A DNA stretch of 64,000 nucleotides from Burkholderia sp. HI2500 (GTDB taxonomy: Bacteria > Pseudomonadota > Gammaproteobacteria > Burkholderiales > Burkholderiaceae), in assembly GCF_002223055.1 (NCBI RefSeq), contig NZ_NKFL01000006.1:1674001-1738000 (forward strand), written 5' to 3'. The notes under the pieces were generated by a model. It was not told where the DNA came from, made no database searches, and worked only from the letters and a program-made list of their open reading frames with translations. A program made the position numbers and the translations under genes. Below are positions 1 to 11,109 of this stretch, piece by piece. Position 1 is the first letter of the stretch, and every line of letters starts with the position of its first letter.

Positions 1-984
1 CGTCGCACGCGCGAACACCGGCAGGAAGTAGCCGACGTCCGCCGAGCTCTTGAACACCTGCGCGACCGTGAACTGCCAGCCGAGCAGCGAGCCGATGCAC
101 GCGATCACCATCAGCGCGGTGACGATCGTGCCGACCGTCGGCGTGAACATCGTCGCGAACGCGATGCCGAACGGCGCATTCGACTTCGCGAGCAGCGCGT
201 TGGGCACGATCCCCGCGATCACGTTGGTCGACACGATGTAGAAGATCGCCGACGCGATCGTGCCGCCGAGCACGGCGATCGGCACGTTGCGCTCCGGGTT
301 CTCCACGGCGTCCGAGTTCGCGCACGCCGATTCGAGCCCGAGGAACGCCCACAGCGTCACCGCGATCGAGCTGCCGACGGCCGGCCCGAACGGCAGGTTG
401 TTAGGATTCCATGCGGCGCCCCAGGTCGCGCCGCTGAACCAGAACCAGCCGATCAGCGACACGACGACGACCGGAATGATCACGCCCCACACCGTCACCG
501 CGCCGATCCGGCCGGTGATGCGCGAGCCGCCGAAGTTCGCGACCGTCGTCAGCACGAGCAGGAAGATCGTCCACAGGCCGGTCTGCAGCGGCGACAGCGT
601 CGCGTCGAACAGCACGGTGCCGTAGCCGACCGCCGTGACGCCGATCGCGACGTTGGCGATCACGAGCGACAGCCCGTACGTGTAGTTCGCCATGTAGTTG
701 CCGGCCTTGCCGAACGCGTATTCCGCGTAGCCGCCCATCCCGCCCGGCTTGCGGCTCAGCATCCCGCAGCGCGCGAACGCATAGGCCAGCGCGAGCGAGC
801 CGCCGGCCGTGACGATCCACGACAGCAGCGAGATCGTGCCGACCTGCGCGAGCTTCGACGGCAGCAGGATGATGCCGGAACCCATCATGTTGACCGCCGT
901 GAGGATGGTCAGCTGCCAGACGTTCATCCGGTTCTTCGGCGCGGCCGCGGCGGCCGCGTCGGACATGCGCGCTGTGTTTTCCAT
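1..984 (-). CDS. potE: Putrescine-ornithine antiporter PotE, 3' end beyond window
   Basis: Inner-membrane APC-family transporter that exchanges ornithine for putrescine. The 328 visible residues follow the PotE pattern closely: a glycine-rich GSGIILLP unwound-helix motif near residue 35, GGMGGYAEYAFGKAGN, and the ESACANSDAVENPERNVP segment typical of PotE/CadB. Repeated hydrophobic segments indicate transmembrane helices. Full-length PotE is about 440 residues, so roughly the last quarter lies outside the window. The ATG chosen has a GAGGG ribosome-binding site about 10 nt upstream. It lies 46 nt downstream of the decarboxylase on the same strand, so the two are probably co-transcribed as a decarboxylase/antiporter acid-resistance pair. 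CadB or AdiC are alternatives, but the residue pattern fits PotE best. Confidence 0.88.
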   Translation of the reverse strand, partial: MENTARMSDAAAAAAPKNRMNVWQLTILTAVNMMGSGIILLPSKLAQVGTISLLSWIVTAGGSLALAYAFARCGMLSRKPGGMGGYAEYAFGKAGNYMANYTYGLSLVIANVAIGVTAVGYGTVLFDATLSPLQTGLWTIFLLVLTTVANFGGSRITGRIGAVTVWGVIIPVVVVSLIGWFWFSGATWGAAWNPNNLPFGPAVGSSIAVTLWAFLGLESACANSDAVENPERNVPIAVLGGTIASAIFYIVSTNVIAGIVPNALLAKSNAPFGIAFATMFTPTVGTIVTALMVIACIGSLLGWQFTVAQVFKSSADVGYFLPVFARAT

Positions 985-1030
985 GATGTCGATCCCTCGA
1001 TGTCAGGCCGTTGCGCAGCCGGTCGCGCGT

Positions 1031-3331
1031 TCAGGCCGTCAGGCAATACACGCGGTACGTGCCGTCCTCGACTTCCACGCCGTGCGTATCGTGCGCGAAG
1101 CCCGGGAAGCGCCGGTCGTACGCTTCGAGCGCCTTCAGGTAACCGAGCACCGGGCCGTCCGCCGGCCCCGCGTTCTCGCCCGGCATCAACAGCGGAATGC
1201 CCGGCGGATACGGCACGACGCCGGTGGCGACCGTGCGTCCGGCCAGTTCCTCGAGCGTGACCTGCTCGACGCGGCCCTGCACCAGATGCTCGTACGCGCG
1301 CACCGGGCTCATCTCCGGCTTCGGCAGGATCGAGAACGCCTCCGACATCAACCGCGTCGTGCCGAGCTGCTCCATCGCCGCGAACATCGTGTCGGCCAGG
1401 TCCTTCAGCCCCATGCCCGCATAGCGCGAGCCATGCGCCTTCGCGAGCGACGGAATCGCCATGTCGAGCGGCAGGTTCGCGTCGTAGTCGCGCTTGAAGT
1501 CGCACAGCGCGCTGACGAGCGAGCCCCACTTGCCCTTCGTGATGCCGATCGAGAACAGGAACAGGATCGTGAAGTCGGTGGTTTTCTCGACGACGATCCC
1601 GCGCGCATCGAGATACGCGGTCACGACGCTCGCCGGAATGCCGACCGGCATCAGGCCGCCTGCCGGCGCGACGCCCGGCGTGACGATCGACACCTTGATC
1701 GGATCGAGCATGCAGTAGCCGTCCTCGATATTGCCGAAGCCGTGCCATTGCGCGCCGGGGCGCAGCACCCAGCACGACGGGTCGCTCGCGAGCAGCTCGG
1801 GCGACGCGTCGTGGAACGGCAGCGTGCGGCCGGTGCGCGTCTCGAGCACGGTGTCGGGCTGCCAGCACTCGAAGAACCAGTCGCCCTTCGCGCCGAACTC
1901 GCTGTTCATCCGCGCGATCATCTGCCGGAACGCGACGGCCTCCTCGATCGACTCGTGCGTGAGCGCCGCACCGCCGGGGCCGTCCATCATCGCGGCCGCG
2001 ACGTCGTTCGACGCGATGATCGCGTAGTTCGGCGACGTCGACGCGTGCATCATGAATGTTTCGTTAAACTGGCCATGCGGAATCGGGTTGCGGCCGTCGC
2101 GCACGTGGATGTACGACGCCTGCGACAGCGCGGTCAGCAGCTTGTGCGTCGACTGCGTCGCGAACACCGTGGGGCGGTCCGCACGATGGTCGCGCGGGTC
2201 GCCGTGCATCGCATGGCGATCGCGGTAGATCGGGTTGAAACGCGCGTAGCCGTACCACGCTTCGTCGAAATGCAGCCGATCGACGCTCGCGCCGAGCAGC
2301 TCCTCGACGCGCGCGACGTTGTAGCACAGGCCGTCGTACGTCGAGTTCGTGACGATCGCGTGCTTCGGCTGGCGGTCGGCGAGTCCGGCCGTCAGCGGGT
2401 TCGACGTGATCGCCTCGCGGATCGCCGCCTGCGTGAGGCGCTCCGACGCGATCGGCCCGATGATCCCGTAGCGGTTACGGGTCGGCACGAGGTAGGTCGG
2501 GATCGCGCCCGACATCGTCATCGCGTGCTCGGCCGACTTGTGGCAGTTGCGGTCGCACAGCGCGATCTGGTCGCGGCTCACGCTCGCCATCAGGATGATG
2601 CGGTTCGACGTCGACGAGCCGTTCGTCACGTGATACGTGCGATGCGCGCCGAACACGCGCGCCGCGTAGCGCTCGCTTTCGCCGATCGGGCCCGAGTGGT
2701 CGAGCAGCGAGCCGAGCTCGCCGACCGAGATCGACAGGTCGGAACGGAACAGCGCTTCACCGAAGTATTCGAAGAACGCGCGGCCGACCGGCGATTTGAG
2801 GAAGCCCGTGCCGCCCGTGTGGCCGGGCGTATGCCATGAGTATTCATAGACGCGCGAGAATTTCGCGAGCGCGCCGAACATCGGCGGCAACACGGTGGCG
2901 CGATAGCGTTCGATCGCCGCATGGATGCGCCCGCCGATGAAGTCGGCCGTGTCCTCGAGCAGCCACACGAAATCGTCGACCTGCCCCATCACCCTGGACG
3001 GCACCGACGATGCGACGCTGCGGTCGGCCAGCAGGAAGATCGGCACGTTGGCGTTGCGATGCCGGATCGCATCGACCACGGCCTCGGACGGCCCGTGGCC
3101 GTCCACGCCGAGATCCCAGTCGAGCAGCACGCACTGGATCGACGGATCGGAACGGATCAGCATGATCGCGTCGTCGGCCGAGGTGGCCGTGAGCACGTCG
3201 ATATCGCGCTGCACGAGCTCCGCGCTCAGCGTGCGGACCGCACGCCCGGTCGCGGTTTCCTGCGTGATTTCGTCATCGACCAATAACGCGCGCATGCCGA
3301 GACGACGAATGCCACCGACGGACGTATTCAT
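1031..3331 (-). CDS. Arginine/lysine/ornithine decarboxylase (AdiA/LdcC type)
   Basis: PLP-dependent fold-type I amino acid decarboxylase of 766 residues, the usual size for inducible bacterial enzymes. Residues 1-130 form a receiver-like wing domain (ALLVDDE, VLLDWDL). The large PLP domain follows, with the SWHTPGHTGG entry motif and the PLP lysine in STHKLL (Lys397). The C-terminal domain ends near the stop. I chose the ATG at 3331 because GAGG lies about 8 nt upstream; an in-frame ATG 13 codons earlier has no comparable site. The sequence resembles AdiA/LdcC more than SpeF, but the substrate (Arg, Lys or Orn) cannot be read from sequence. It is divergent from the SpeF-type gene and upstream of potE. 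Confidence 0.85.
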   Translation of the reverse strand: MNTSVGGIRRLGMRALLVDDEITQETATGRAVRTLSAELVQRDIDVLTATSADDAIMLIRSDPSIQCVLLDWDLGVDGHGPSEAVVDAIRHRNANVPIFLLADRSVASSVPSRVMGQVDDFVWLLEDTADFIGGRIHAAIERYRATVLPPMFGALAKFSRVYEYSWHTPGHTGGTGFLKSPVGRAFFEYFGEALFRSDLSISVGELGSLLDHSGPIGESERYAARVFGAHRTYHVTNGSSTSNRIILMASVSRDQIALCDRNCHKSAEHAMTMSGAIPTYLVPTRNRYGIIGPIASERLTQAAIREAITSNPLTAGLADRQPKHAIVTNSTYDGLCYNVARVEELLGASVDRLHFDEAWYGYARFNPIYRDRHAMHGDPRDHRADRPTVFATQSTHKLLTALSQASYIHVRDGRNPIPHGQFNETFMMHASTSPNYAIIASNDVAAAMMDGPGGAALTHESIEEAVAFRQMIARMNSEFGAKGDWFFECWQPDTVLETRTGRTLPFHDASPELLASDPSCWVLRPGAQWHGFGNIEDGYCMLDPIKVSIVTPGVAPAGGLMPVGIPASVVTAYLDARGIVVEKTTDFTILFLFSIGITKGKWGSLVSALCDFKRDYDANLPLDMAIPSLAKAHGSRYAGMGLKDLADTMFAAMEQLGTTRLMSEAFSILPKPEMSPVRAYEHLVQGRVEQVTLEELAGRTVATGVVPYPPGIPLLMPGENAGPADGPVLGYLKALEAYDRRFPGFAHDTHGVEVEDGTYRVYCLTA

Positions 3332-3842
3332 GTTGCTGCCCTCGTTGTTCCGATGCTTCGTTGGGTTCAATTCGTCTCACGAGCACGCGGACAGCAGGCC
3401 ACGGGCAGCGGCATGAGACGCTCGCAAATCCGGTTTGATTCGCCATCCAATTCGGGGCCGACTATGCCATAGATGCCTTTTGATGAAAAGCAGACGAATC
3501 GGCGAAACGGTCGAACGTTTTCAAATCGCCTTTCACAATCGGTTCATTTTGATGTGCATTGCAGCACGCCGATTCCCGATTATTGGAGCGGTTTCGCCCA
3601 CCAATCGGATTGGCGATTCCGGTCGATTGAATTCGCCGGGTTTTGTTGCTACGATCGGCTGCGCCGTGCATTGACCGGCGGCGGCTGCGCCGCGCCGCGC
3701 AAGGCTTCTTCGTGCGGCGCGCCATTCGGCATTCAGCATTCGCGGGAGCGTTTCAATCGGCTGCAGCGCGTGTCGGATGACGCGGATTGTGCGCCCGTGC
3801 GAATGCGGATCTCGTTTTCCGCACATTGACGGGAGAGTTCGC
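3332..3842. other. Divergent intergenic region between two decarboxylases
   Basis: About 510 bp with no convincing gene. Its base composition is visibly lower in GC than the flanking genes, especially 3470-3660. It must hold promoters for both divergent decarboxylases. Open frames here (for example 3435-3674) lack codon bias and ribosome-binding sites and look accidental. No terminator or clear operator was found. Confidence 0.5.
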
Positions 3843-6023
3843 GTGAGCCTGTTGAAAATCGCAGTCGAGCCGGCGCTGATTGGCGCCTTCCTCACCACGC
3901 ACGAACAGGTCGACGTATTCCAGACCGATTTCACGAATATCGCGGCCATCGTCGTCGGAATCGATTCGGCGCAACAGGTGCTTGAAACCGTCGAAAGAAC
4001 CGGATTCGCGATTCCGTTTTTCGTCGCGGTCGAGCCTGACCAGGAAGTGCCGCCGTCGATCCTGCCGAGCGCGAGCGGCGTGATCCAGCTCCGCCACGGC
4101 GGACGCCACTACTACGGCCGGCAGATCTCCGCCGCCGCCGACATCTACAGCGAGAACCTGCTGCCGCCGTTCTTCAAGGTGATGCGCGAATACGTGCAGC
4201 GCGGCTATGTCGAATTCGACTGCCCCGGCCACCAGGGCGGGCAGTTTTTCTCGAACCACCCGCTCGGCCGGATGTTCTTCGACTTCTTCGGCGAGACGAT
4301 CTTTCGCGCCGACCTCTGCAACGCCGATGTCCGGCTCGGCGACCTGCTGATCCACGAAGGCCCCGCGCTGGAAGCGCAGCGCAATGCCGCGCGGATCTAC
4401 AACGCGGACAAGACGTACTTCGTGCTGAACGGCACGTCGACGTCGAACAAGGTCGTCACGAGCGCGCTGCTCGCGCCCGACGATCTCGTGCTGTTCGACC
4501 GCAACAATCACAAGTCGGTGCACCTCGGCGCGCTCGTGCTGTCGGGCGCGCGGCCGGTCTACCTCGAAACCGCGCGCAACGCGTGGGGCCTCATCGGCGG
4601 CGTCGACAGCGCGGCGCTCGACGAAACGCGCATTCGCGACGCGATCCGCGACGTCGCACCGGAGCGCGCCGGCCTGCCGCGCCCGTTCCGGCTCGCGGTG
4701 ATCCAGCTCGGCACCTACGACGGCACGATCTACAACGCGCGCGAAATCGTCGACCGGATCGGGCATCTGTGCGACTACATCCTGTTCGATTCGGCGTGGG
4801 TCGGCTACGAGCAGTTCATCCCGATGATGCAGGACTGCTCGCCGCTGATGCTCACGCTCGGCCCCGACGATCCCGGCATCTTCGTCACGCAGTCGGTGCA
4901 CAAGCAGCAGGCCGGTTTCTCGCAGACGTCGCAGATCCACAAGAAGGACAGCCACATCGAAGGCCAGAAGCGCTTCTGCGATCACCGGCGCTTCAACAAC
5001 GCGTACATGATCCATGCGTCGACGAGCCCGTTCTACCCGATGTTCGCCGCGCTCGACGTCAACGCGCAGATGCATGCGGGCCCGGCCGGCAAGCGCCTGT
5101 GGCGCGACTGCGTCGCGCATGGCGTCGACGCGCGCAAGCTGCTGCTGAAGACCTGCCGCCAGATCCGGCCGTTCGTTCCCCAGACTATCGACGGCCGCCC
5201 GTGGGCCGACTACCCGACCGAGCAGATCGTCGACAACCTGCGCTTCTTCCGCTTTCATCCGGCCGACACGTGGCACGGCTTCGAAGGCTATGCGGACGAC
5301 CAGTATTTCGTCGACCCGTGCAAGCTGCTGCTGACGACGCCCGGCATCGATCGCGACACGCATGAATACGCGGCTTTCGGTGCGCCGGCGCCGATCCTGG
5401 CGCGCTACCTGCGCGAGCACGGCGTCGTGCCCGAGAAGGCCGACCTGTACACGATCCTGTTCCTGCTCACGCCTTCCGAAAGTTTCGGCAAGCTGCAGCA
5501 TCTGGTCGCGCATCTCGCGCAGTTCGAACGCCATCTCGACCAGGACACGCCGCTGCGCGAAGCGATTCCATCGCTGTGCGAAGCGTATCCTGAGCTGTAC
5601 GGCAACATGCGCCTGCGGCAGCTGTGCCAGCGGATGCACGACTTCTATCGCAGCCACGACATGAAGCATCTGCAGAAGCTGATGTTCCGGCGTGCGCAGT
5701 TCCCGACGCAGGCGATGCTGCCGCAGGCCGCGAACGCCGAGCTGATCCGCAACAACGTCGAGCTCGTCACGCTCGATCGCATCGAAGGCCGGATCGCGAC
5801 GGAAGGCGCGCTGCCCTATCCGCCCGGCATCTTCTGCGTGGTGCCCGGCGAACGGTGGGGCGGCCCGGCGCTCGACTACTTCCGTGCGCTCGAAGCCGGG
5901 ATCAACGCGCTGCCGGGTTTCGAGCCGGAAATCCAGGGCGTCTATCTGCAAACGCGGCCGGACGGCACGAAGCAGGCTTCGGCGTACGTGGTGGCGGCCG
6001 GTGCCGACGCGTCTACCGCGTAA
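3843..6023 (+). CDS. speF: Ornithine decarboxylase, SpeF/SpeC type
   Basis: Converts ornithine to putrescine. The 726-residue protein has a short N-terminal wing (1-105), a PLP domain with FDCPGHQGGQ and the PLP lysine in TQSVHKQQAGFSQ (Lys354), and a C-terminal domain. Long stretches match enterobacterial SpeF (IQLGTYDGTIYNA, DSAWVGYEQFIPMM, FVDPCKLLLTTPGID, ALPYPPG). The start is a GTG preceded by GGGAGAG at normal spacing; longer in-frame ATG readings have no ribosome-binding site. The usual partner PotE is not directly downstream here but follows the divergent decarboxylase, so both enzymes may share one antiporter. Confidence 0.9.
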   Translation: MSLLKIAVEPALIGAFLTTHEQVDVFQTDFTNIAAIVVGIDSAQQVLETVERTGFAIPFFVAVEPDQEVPPSILPSASGVIQLRHGGRHYYGRQISAAADIYSENLLPPFFKVMREYVQRGYVEFDCPGHQGGQFFSNHPLGRMFFDFFGETIFRADLCNADVRLGDLLIHEGPALEAQRNAARIYNADKTYFVLNGTSTSNKVVTSALLAPDDLVLFDRNNHKSVHLGALVLSGARPVYLETARNAWGLIGGVDSAALDETRIRDAIRDVAPERAGLPRPFRLAVIQLGTYDGTIYNAREIVDRIGHLCDYILFDSAWVGYEQFIPMMQDCSPLMLTLGPDDPGIFVTQSVHKQQAGFSQTSQIHKKDSHIEGQKRFCDHRRFNNAYMIHASTSPFYPMFAALDVNAQMHAGPAGKRLWRDCVAHGVDARKLLLKTCRQIRPFVPQTIDGRPWADYPTEQIVDNLRFFRFHPADTWHGFEGYADDQYFVDPCKLLLTTPGIDRDTHEYAAFGAPAPILARYLREHGVVPEKADLYTILFLLTPSESFGKLQHLVAHLAQFERHLDQDTPLREAIPSLCEAYPELYGNMRLRQLCQRMHDFYRSHDMKHLQKLMFRRAQFPTQAMLPQAANAELIRNNVELVTLDRIEGRIATEGALPYPPGIFCVVPGERWGGPALDYFRALEAGINALPGFEPEIQGVYLQTRPDGTKQASAYVVAAGADASTA

Positions 6024-6239
6024 CGGCGGCCTGGCGGGCATTCTCGGCGTTTCTACCGGGCTGCAGCACGGCATCGGCGCGGGCGCAAGCGTCCACACTT
6101 GCGCACCGCCTGACCGTGCGGTACCGTCCTGCTTTCCGGGATAACCGAAGCCTCGCCTCGAAACCCATCCGTCGATTCGTTCCGATGCGGCCCGCCCCCT
6201 GCCCGGCGCTGCCGCGTCGCGCGTACAGGAGGGGTTCCG

Positions 6240-7415
6240 TTGGACGTTCGCATCTATCTGCTGGCCGCCGCCGTGTTCCTGGCCGGTGTCGCCGAAAACA
6301 TCTGCGTCGGCATCCTGCCGGCGATCGCCGCCGGCCTGCACGTGTCGATCGCCGCCGCCGGCCAGCTCACCACGATCTTCTCCGCCGTCTTCGCGCTGGC
6401 CGCGCTCGTCGCGGCGGCCTGCGTCGCGCGTATCGAGCGGCGCACCGCACTGCTCGCGTCGCTCGGCGTGTTCGCGGCCGCGAACCTGGGCGCCGCGACC
6501 AGCCCCGGCTATGCGAGCCTGTTTGCCGCACGCGTGCTGATGGCCGCGAGCTGCGCGACGCTGATTCTCGTCGCGACGCGATTCGCAGCCGAGCTCGCGC
6601 CGGCGTCGCAACGCGGCCGCGCGATCGGCATCGTGTTCATGGGCATCAGCGCATCGCTCGTGCTCGGCGTGCCGATCGGGATGCGGATCGCCGACTGGGC
6701 CGGCTGGCGCGCGGTGTTCGTGTCGATCGCCGTGCCTGCGCTGCCGCTCGCGATCTGGCTTGGCCGGCGATTGCCGCGCATGGCGCCGCCCGCTGTCATC
6801 GCTGCCGCGGATGCAGCAGGCACGCCGTCATATCGCGCGGTGCTCGCGCGCCCGCGGCTGATGGCCGCGCAGCTCGTCTCCATCGCGATGATCGGCGGAC
6901 ATTTCACGCTGTTCGCGTATCTCACGCCGTATCTGCAGGCCGTGCTGTCACCCGGCGCGGCCGCGCTCGAAGGGTTGTACGTCGCGTTCGGGATCGCCGG
7001 CGTGACCGGCGCATGGCTGGGCGGACTCTTCTCGGACCGGCTCGGCGCGTCGCGCGCGCTGTGGGCATGCCCGGCCGTGTTTCTCGTCGCGATGGCCGTG
7101 CTGCCGGCGGCCGGTATATCGCCGCTCGCGTTCGTACCCGCGATGATGCTGTGGGGCGGCATCAGCTGGTCGATCTCGCCGATCGTGCAGAACTTCCTGA
7201 TCCACACCGTGCCGTCACTGGCCGATGCAAGCGTCGGCATCAACGTGTCGGCCATGCATGCGGGTGTCGCACTCGGCTCGGCGCTCGGCGGCGTGCTCGT
7301 CGAACGCGACGCGCTGCGCGTCACGCCGTGGGCCGGATGCGGGCTCGTGGCCGTGGCGCTCGCATGCGCATGCATCGCGGCATGGCCCGCGCGGCAGGCC
7401 GCGAGCGCACCGTGA
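6240..7415 (+). CDS. MFS transporter, DHA1 drug/sugar efflux family
   Basis: A 391-residue polytopic inner-membrane protein with about 12 hydrophobic segments, the size and layout of DHA1 (AraJ/YdhP-like) exporters. The loop after helix 2 and the RGRAIG motif near residue 125 fit the major facilitator superfamily. The start is TTG, with a strong AGGAGGGG ribosome-binding site just upstream; no ATG is better placed. It stands 216 bp downstream of speF on the same strand and converges with the iron alcohol dehydrogenase gene. The 6024-6239 gap shows nothing recognisable. Substrate unknown. Confidence 0.75.
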   Translation: MDVRIYLLAAAVFLAGVAENICVGILPAIAAGLHVSIAAAGQLTTIFSAVFALAALVAAACVARIERRTALLASLGVFAAANLGAATSPGYASLFAARVLMAASCATLILVATRFAAELAPASQRGRAIGIVFMGISASLVLGVPIGMRIADWAGWRAVFVSIAVPALPLAIWLGRRLPRMAPPAVIAAADAAGTPSYRAVLARPRLMAAQLVSIAMIGGHFTLFAYLTPYLQAVLSPGAAALEGLYVAFGIAGVTGAWLGGLFSDRLGASRALWACPAVFLVAMAVLPAAGISPLAFVPAMMLWGGISWSISPIVQNFLIHTVPSLADASVGINVSAMHAGVALGSALGGVLVERDALRVTPWAGCGLVAVALACACIAAWPARQAASAP

Positions 7416-7448
7416 ATGCATGACGGGCGGCGCGACGCGCCTGCCGCC

Positions 7449-8606
7449 TCACCACGCCTGCCGGTAGATCTCCAGCGCGTCGGCCTCCGTCACCTCGCGC
7501 GGATTGTTCACGAGCAGGCGCGTCTGCAGCATCGCATCCGATGCCATCCTCGGCAGGTCGCCTTCCCCGATGCCGACCTCGCGCAGCGTGCGCGGAATGC
7601 CCGTCGCGACGATCAGCCGGTCGATCTCGGCGATCAGCGCGTGCGTGCGCGCTTCGTCGCTGCCCGTCGCCGACGGCGCGACGATCGCCGCGAGTTCCGC
7701 ATACAGCGGCGCGGCGGCCGGCGCGTTGAAACGCAGCACGTGCGGCAGCACGAGCGCATTCGACAGCCCGTGCGGCACATGGAAGATCCCGCCGACCGGA
7801 TAGGCCAGCGCGTGCACGGCCGCGACCGGTGCATTCGCGAACGCCTGCCCCGCGAACATCGCGCCGACCAGCATCGCCTCGCGCGCGTGACGGTTCCGGC
7901 CGTCGTCGCATGCCGTGAGCAGGTTGCGCGACAGCAGCGTCAGCGCGTGCACGGCCAGCATGTCGGATATGGGGTTCTTCAGCCGCGCGGACGTGTAGGC
8001 CTCGATCGCATGCACCATCGCGTCGATGCCCGTCGCGGCCGTGGCCGCACGCGGCAGGCCGAGCGTCAGTTCGGCGTCGAGGATCGCGACGTCCGCGAAC
8101 AGGTGCGGCGACACGACGCCCATCTTGCGCGCCTCGCCGACCGTGACGATCGACACGGCTGTCACTTCGGAGCCAGTGCCGGCCGTCGTCGGCATCTGCA
8201 CGAGCGGCAGCCGCGCGCTCGTGACCTTGTCGACGCCGTACATGTCGGCCAGCGCCTGCTGCCCCGGCGCGAGCACCGCGATCAGCTTCGCGACGTCCAT
8301 CGACGATCCGCCGCCCAGGCCGAGCACGATCTCGGCATCGGCCGCGACGGCCCTCTCGGTCGCCTCCAGCACCACGTGTTCGGGCGGATCGGCGATCACG
8401 TCGTCGATCACGGTGACCTGCCAGCCGTGCGCGGCGAGGCTCTCCAGCGCGGGCGCGAGTACGCCGCTGCGATGCAGGAACGCGTCGGTGACGACACAGA
8501 GCCGCACGAGCGCCGGAAAGCGTTCGCGCAACCATGCACCGAGCTGGCGCGCGGCGCCGAATTCGACGACCTGCGTCGGAACGGTACGGAATTGAAACGG
8601 GTTCAT
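7449..8606 (-). CDS. Iron-containing alcohol dehydrogenase
   Basis: Group III (Fe-dependent) NAD(P) alcohol dehydrogenase of 385 residues. Visible features are the nucleotide-binding GLGGGSSMDVAK near residue 90, the PTTAGTGSE motif, and metal-ligand segments DAMVHAIEAYTS and HVPHGLSNALVLPH. It is the last gene of a seven-gene operon and overlaps the ABM-domain gene by 4 nt (ATGA). In context it probably oxidises or reduces an aldehyde/alcohol released by the upstream enzymes; maleylacetate reductase and lactaldehyde reductase are family alternatives. Confidence 0.85.
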   Translation of the reverse strand: MNPFQFRTVPTQVVEFGAARQLGAWLRERFPALVRLCVVTDAFLHRSGVLAPALESLAAHGWQVTVIDDVIADPPEHVVLEATERAVAADAEIVLGLGGGSSMDVAKLIAVLAPGQQALADMYGVDKVTSARLPLVQMPTTAGTGSEVTAVSIVTVGEARKMGVVSPHLFADVAILDAELTLGLPRAATAATGIDAMVHAIEAYTSARLKNPISDMLAVHALTLLSRNLLTACDDGRNRHAREAMLVGAMFAGQAFANAPVAAVHALAYPVGGIFHVPHGLSNALVLPHVLRFNAPAAAPLYAELAAIVAPSATGSDEARTHALIAEIDRLIVATGIPRTLREVGIGEGDLPRMASDAMLQTRLLVNNPREVTEADALEIYRQAW

Positions 8607-8938
8607 CGGGCGCCTCCCGGTGGCGTCGCCGTGCCGGTGCCCGGCTGCACCATGTAGCTGGACACTTCGCGGCGATCGAGCAACGGAATGATCGCGCCGA
8701 ACCCGATCCGCTGGAAATGCGGCGTTTCCCGATGCACGTCGAGGCCGTCCGCGTCGCGGTAGCGTTCGAGGATCACGATGTGGTCGGGGTCCTCCGGCGA
8801 CCGGAAATACGCGTAGTCGAGATTCTTCGGCTCGGCGCGCGTCAGGGGCGCGAGCTCCGCGAGCAATGCGACCACGCGGTCGCCGTTGCCGGGCTTGGCG
8901 TGGAAATGCGCGATGACCTGCAGGTAAGGTTCGTTCAT
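8603..8938 (-). CDS. ABM-domain (antibiotic biosynthesis monooxygenase-like) protein
   Basis: A 111-residue dimeric alpha-beta-barrel type protein. The N-terminal PYLQVIAHFHAKPGNGDRV and central DPDHIVILERYRDADGLDVH segments match the ABM/YgiN family. Such proteins act as cofactor-free monooxygenases, isomerases or ligand carriers, so a precise reaction cannot be assigned. It lies between glpP (27-nt gap) and the alcohol dehydrogenase (4-nt overlap), so it is translationally linked to that operon. Confidence 0.7.
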   Translation of the reverse strand: MNEPYLQVIAHFHAKPGNGDRVVALLAELAPLTRAEPKNLDYAYFRSPEDPDHIVILERYRDADGLDVHRETPHFQRIGFGAIIPLLDRREVSSYMVQPGTGTATPPGGAR

Positions 8939-8965
8939 GTTGCGCTCCGGGTTCGAGGGGGGCCG

Positions 8966-9541
8966 TCACGACGACGGGTCAAAATTCCACCATGCGCTGT
9001 CGCTCGTCGACACCGCGACTGCACCGTGCCGCCTTGCGCTGCGCACGTCTTCCGCGTTGCCGACGAAGCCCGACGCGACGATCGGCGGCAACGCCTGCCG
9101 GTCGGCCTCGCTCAGGTGCGCGAGCATCGGCGCCGGCATCAGCTGCACGAGGTTCGGATCGCTCTGCTCGATCGCCTTTACACTGCGCGGCCAGGTCGAG
9201 CGGTCGGTCACGAATACCTTCTGCATCGTGATCAGCCCTGCGCGGTTCGCACGCTGGATCGTCGCGACGCGCGTGGAGACGAGGCTCGCGACGCCGATAT
9301 CGGCCAGATATTCGACGCCGCCCTTGTCTTGCGACAGCCCGTCGCAACTGTCGATGTTGACGATCACGAACTTGCCGGCCCGGGCGAGCGCCACGACCAC
9401 CGCCTGCAGCCGGCGCAGATCGACGTTCGCGACGATGCCGACCTCGGCCGCACTGTCGATGAAGCTGTCCGCCTGCTCGACGCCGTACAGCGTGGCGATG
9501 ACGGGATGACGGGCGAGGCGCGCGCCCAGCGACTTGTCCAT
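8966..9541 (-). CDS. glpP: GlpP-type glycerol-3-phosphate responsive antiterminator
   Basis: A 191-residue protein of the GlpP family, which in Bacillus binds leader mRNA with glycerol-3-phosphate and prevents termination before glpD. The TIM-barrel-like pattern is clear: an N-terminal HPVIATLYG segment, IVNIDSCDGLSQDKGGVEYL in the middle, QLMPAPMLAHL, and a C-terminal IVASGFVGNAEDV/GAVAVSTSD phosphate-binding end. It begins 5 nt after the AGPS-like gene, in an operon that also contains a GlpD homologue, matching the family's role. It may instead be a catabolic enzyme with this fold, because no obvious leader terminator was seen upstream of the operon. Confidence 0.75.
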   Translation of the reverse strand: MDKSLGARLARHPVIATLYGVEQADSFIDSAAEVGIVANVDLRRLQAVVVALARAGKFVIVNIDSCDGLSQDKGGVEYLADIGVASLVSTRVATIQRANRAGLITMQKVFVTDRSTWPRSVKAIEQSDPNLVQLMPAPMLAHLSEADRQALPPIVASGFVGNAEDVRSARRHGAVAVSTSDSAWWNFDPSS

Positions 9542-9546
9542 GGCGT

Positions 9547-11105
<1,559 letters not shown>

Positions 11106-11109
<4 letters not shown>

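Noticed and set aside
809..2839. A 676-codon plus-strand open frame
   Set aside because: It lies antisense to the decarboxylase, is extremely Arg/Ala-rich and has no family features; such shadow frames are common in GC-rich DNA.
3435..3674. A small gene between the decarboxylases
   Set aside because: No ribosome-binding site, atypical codon use and overlapping alternative frames of similar length.
3797..3829. A speF leader peptide like enterobacterial speFL
   Set aside because: A short frame (MRMRISFSAH) ends just before the speF start, but it has no convincing ribosome-binding site and no resemblance to known SpeFL.
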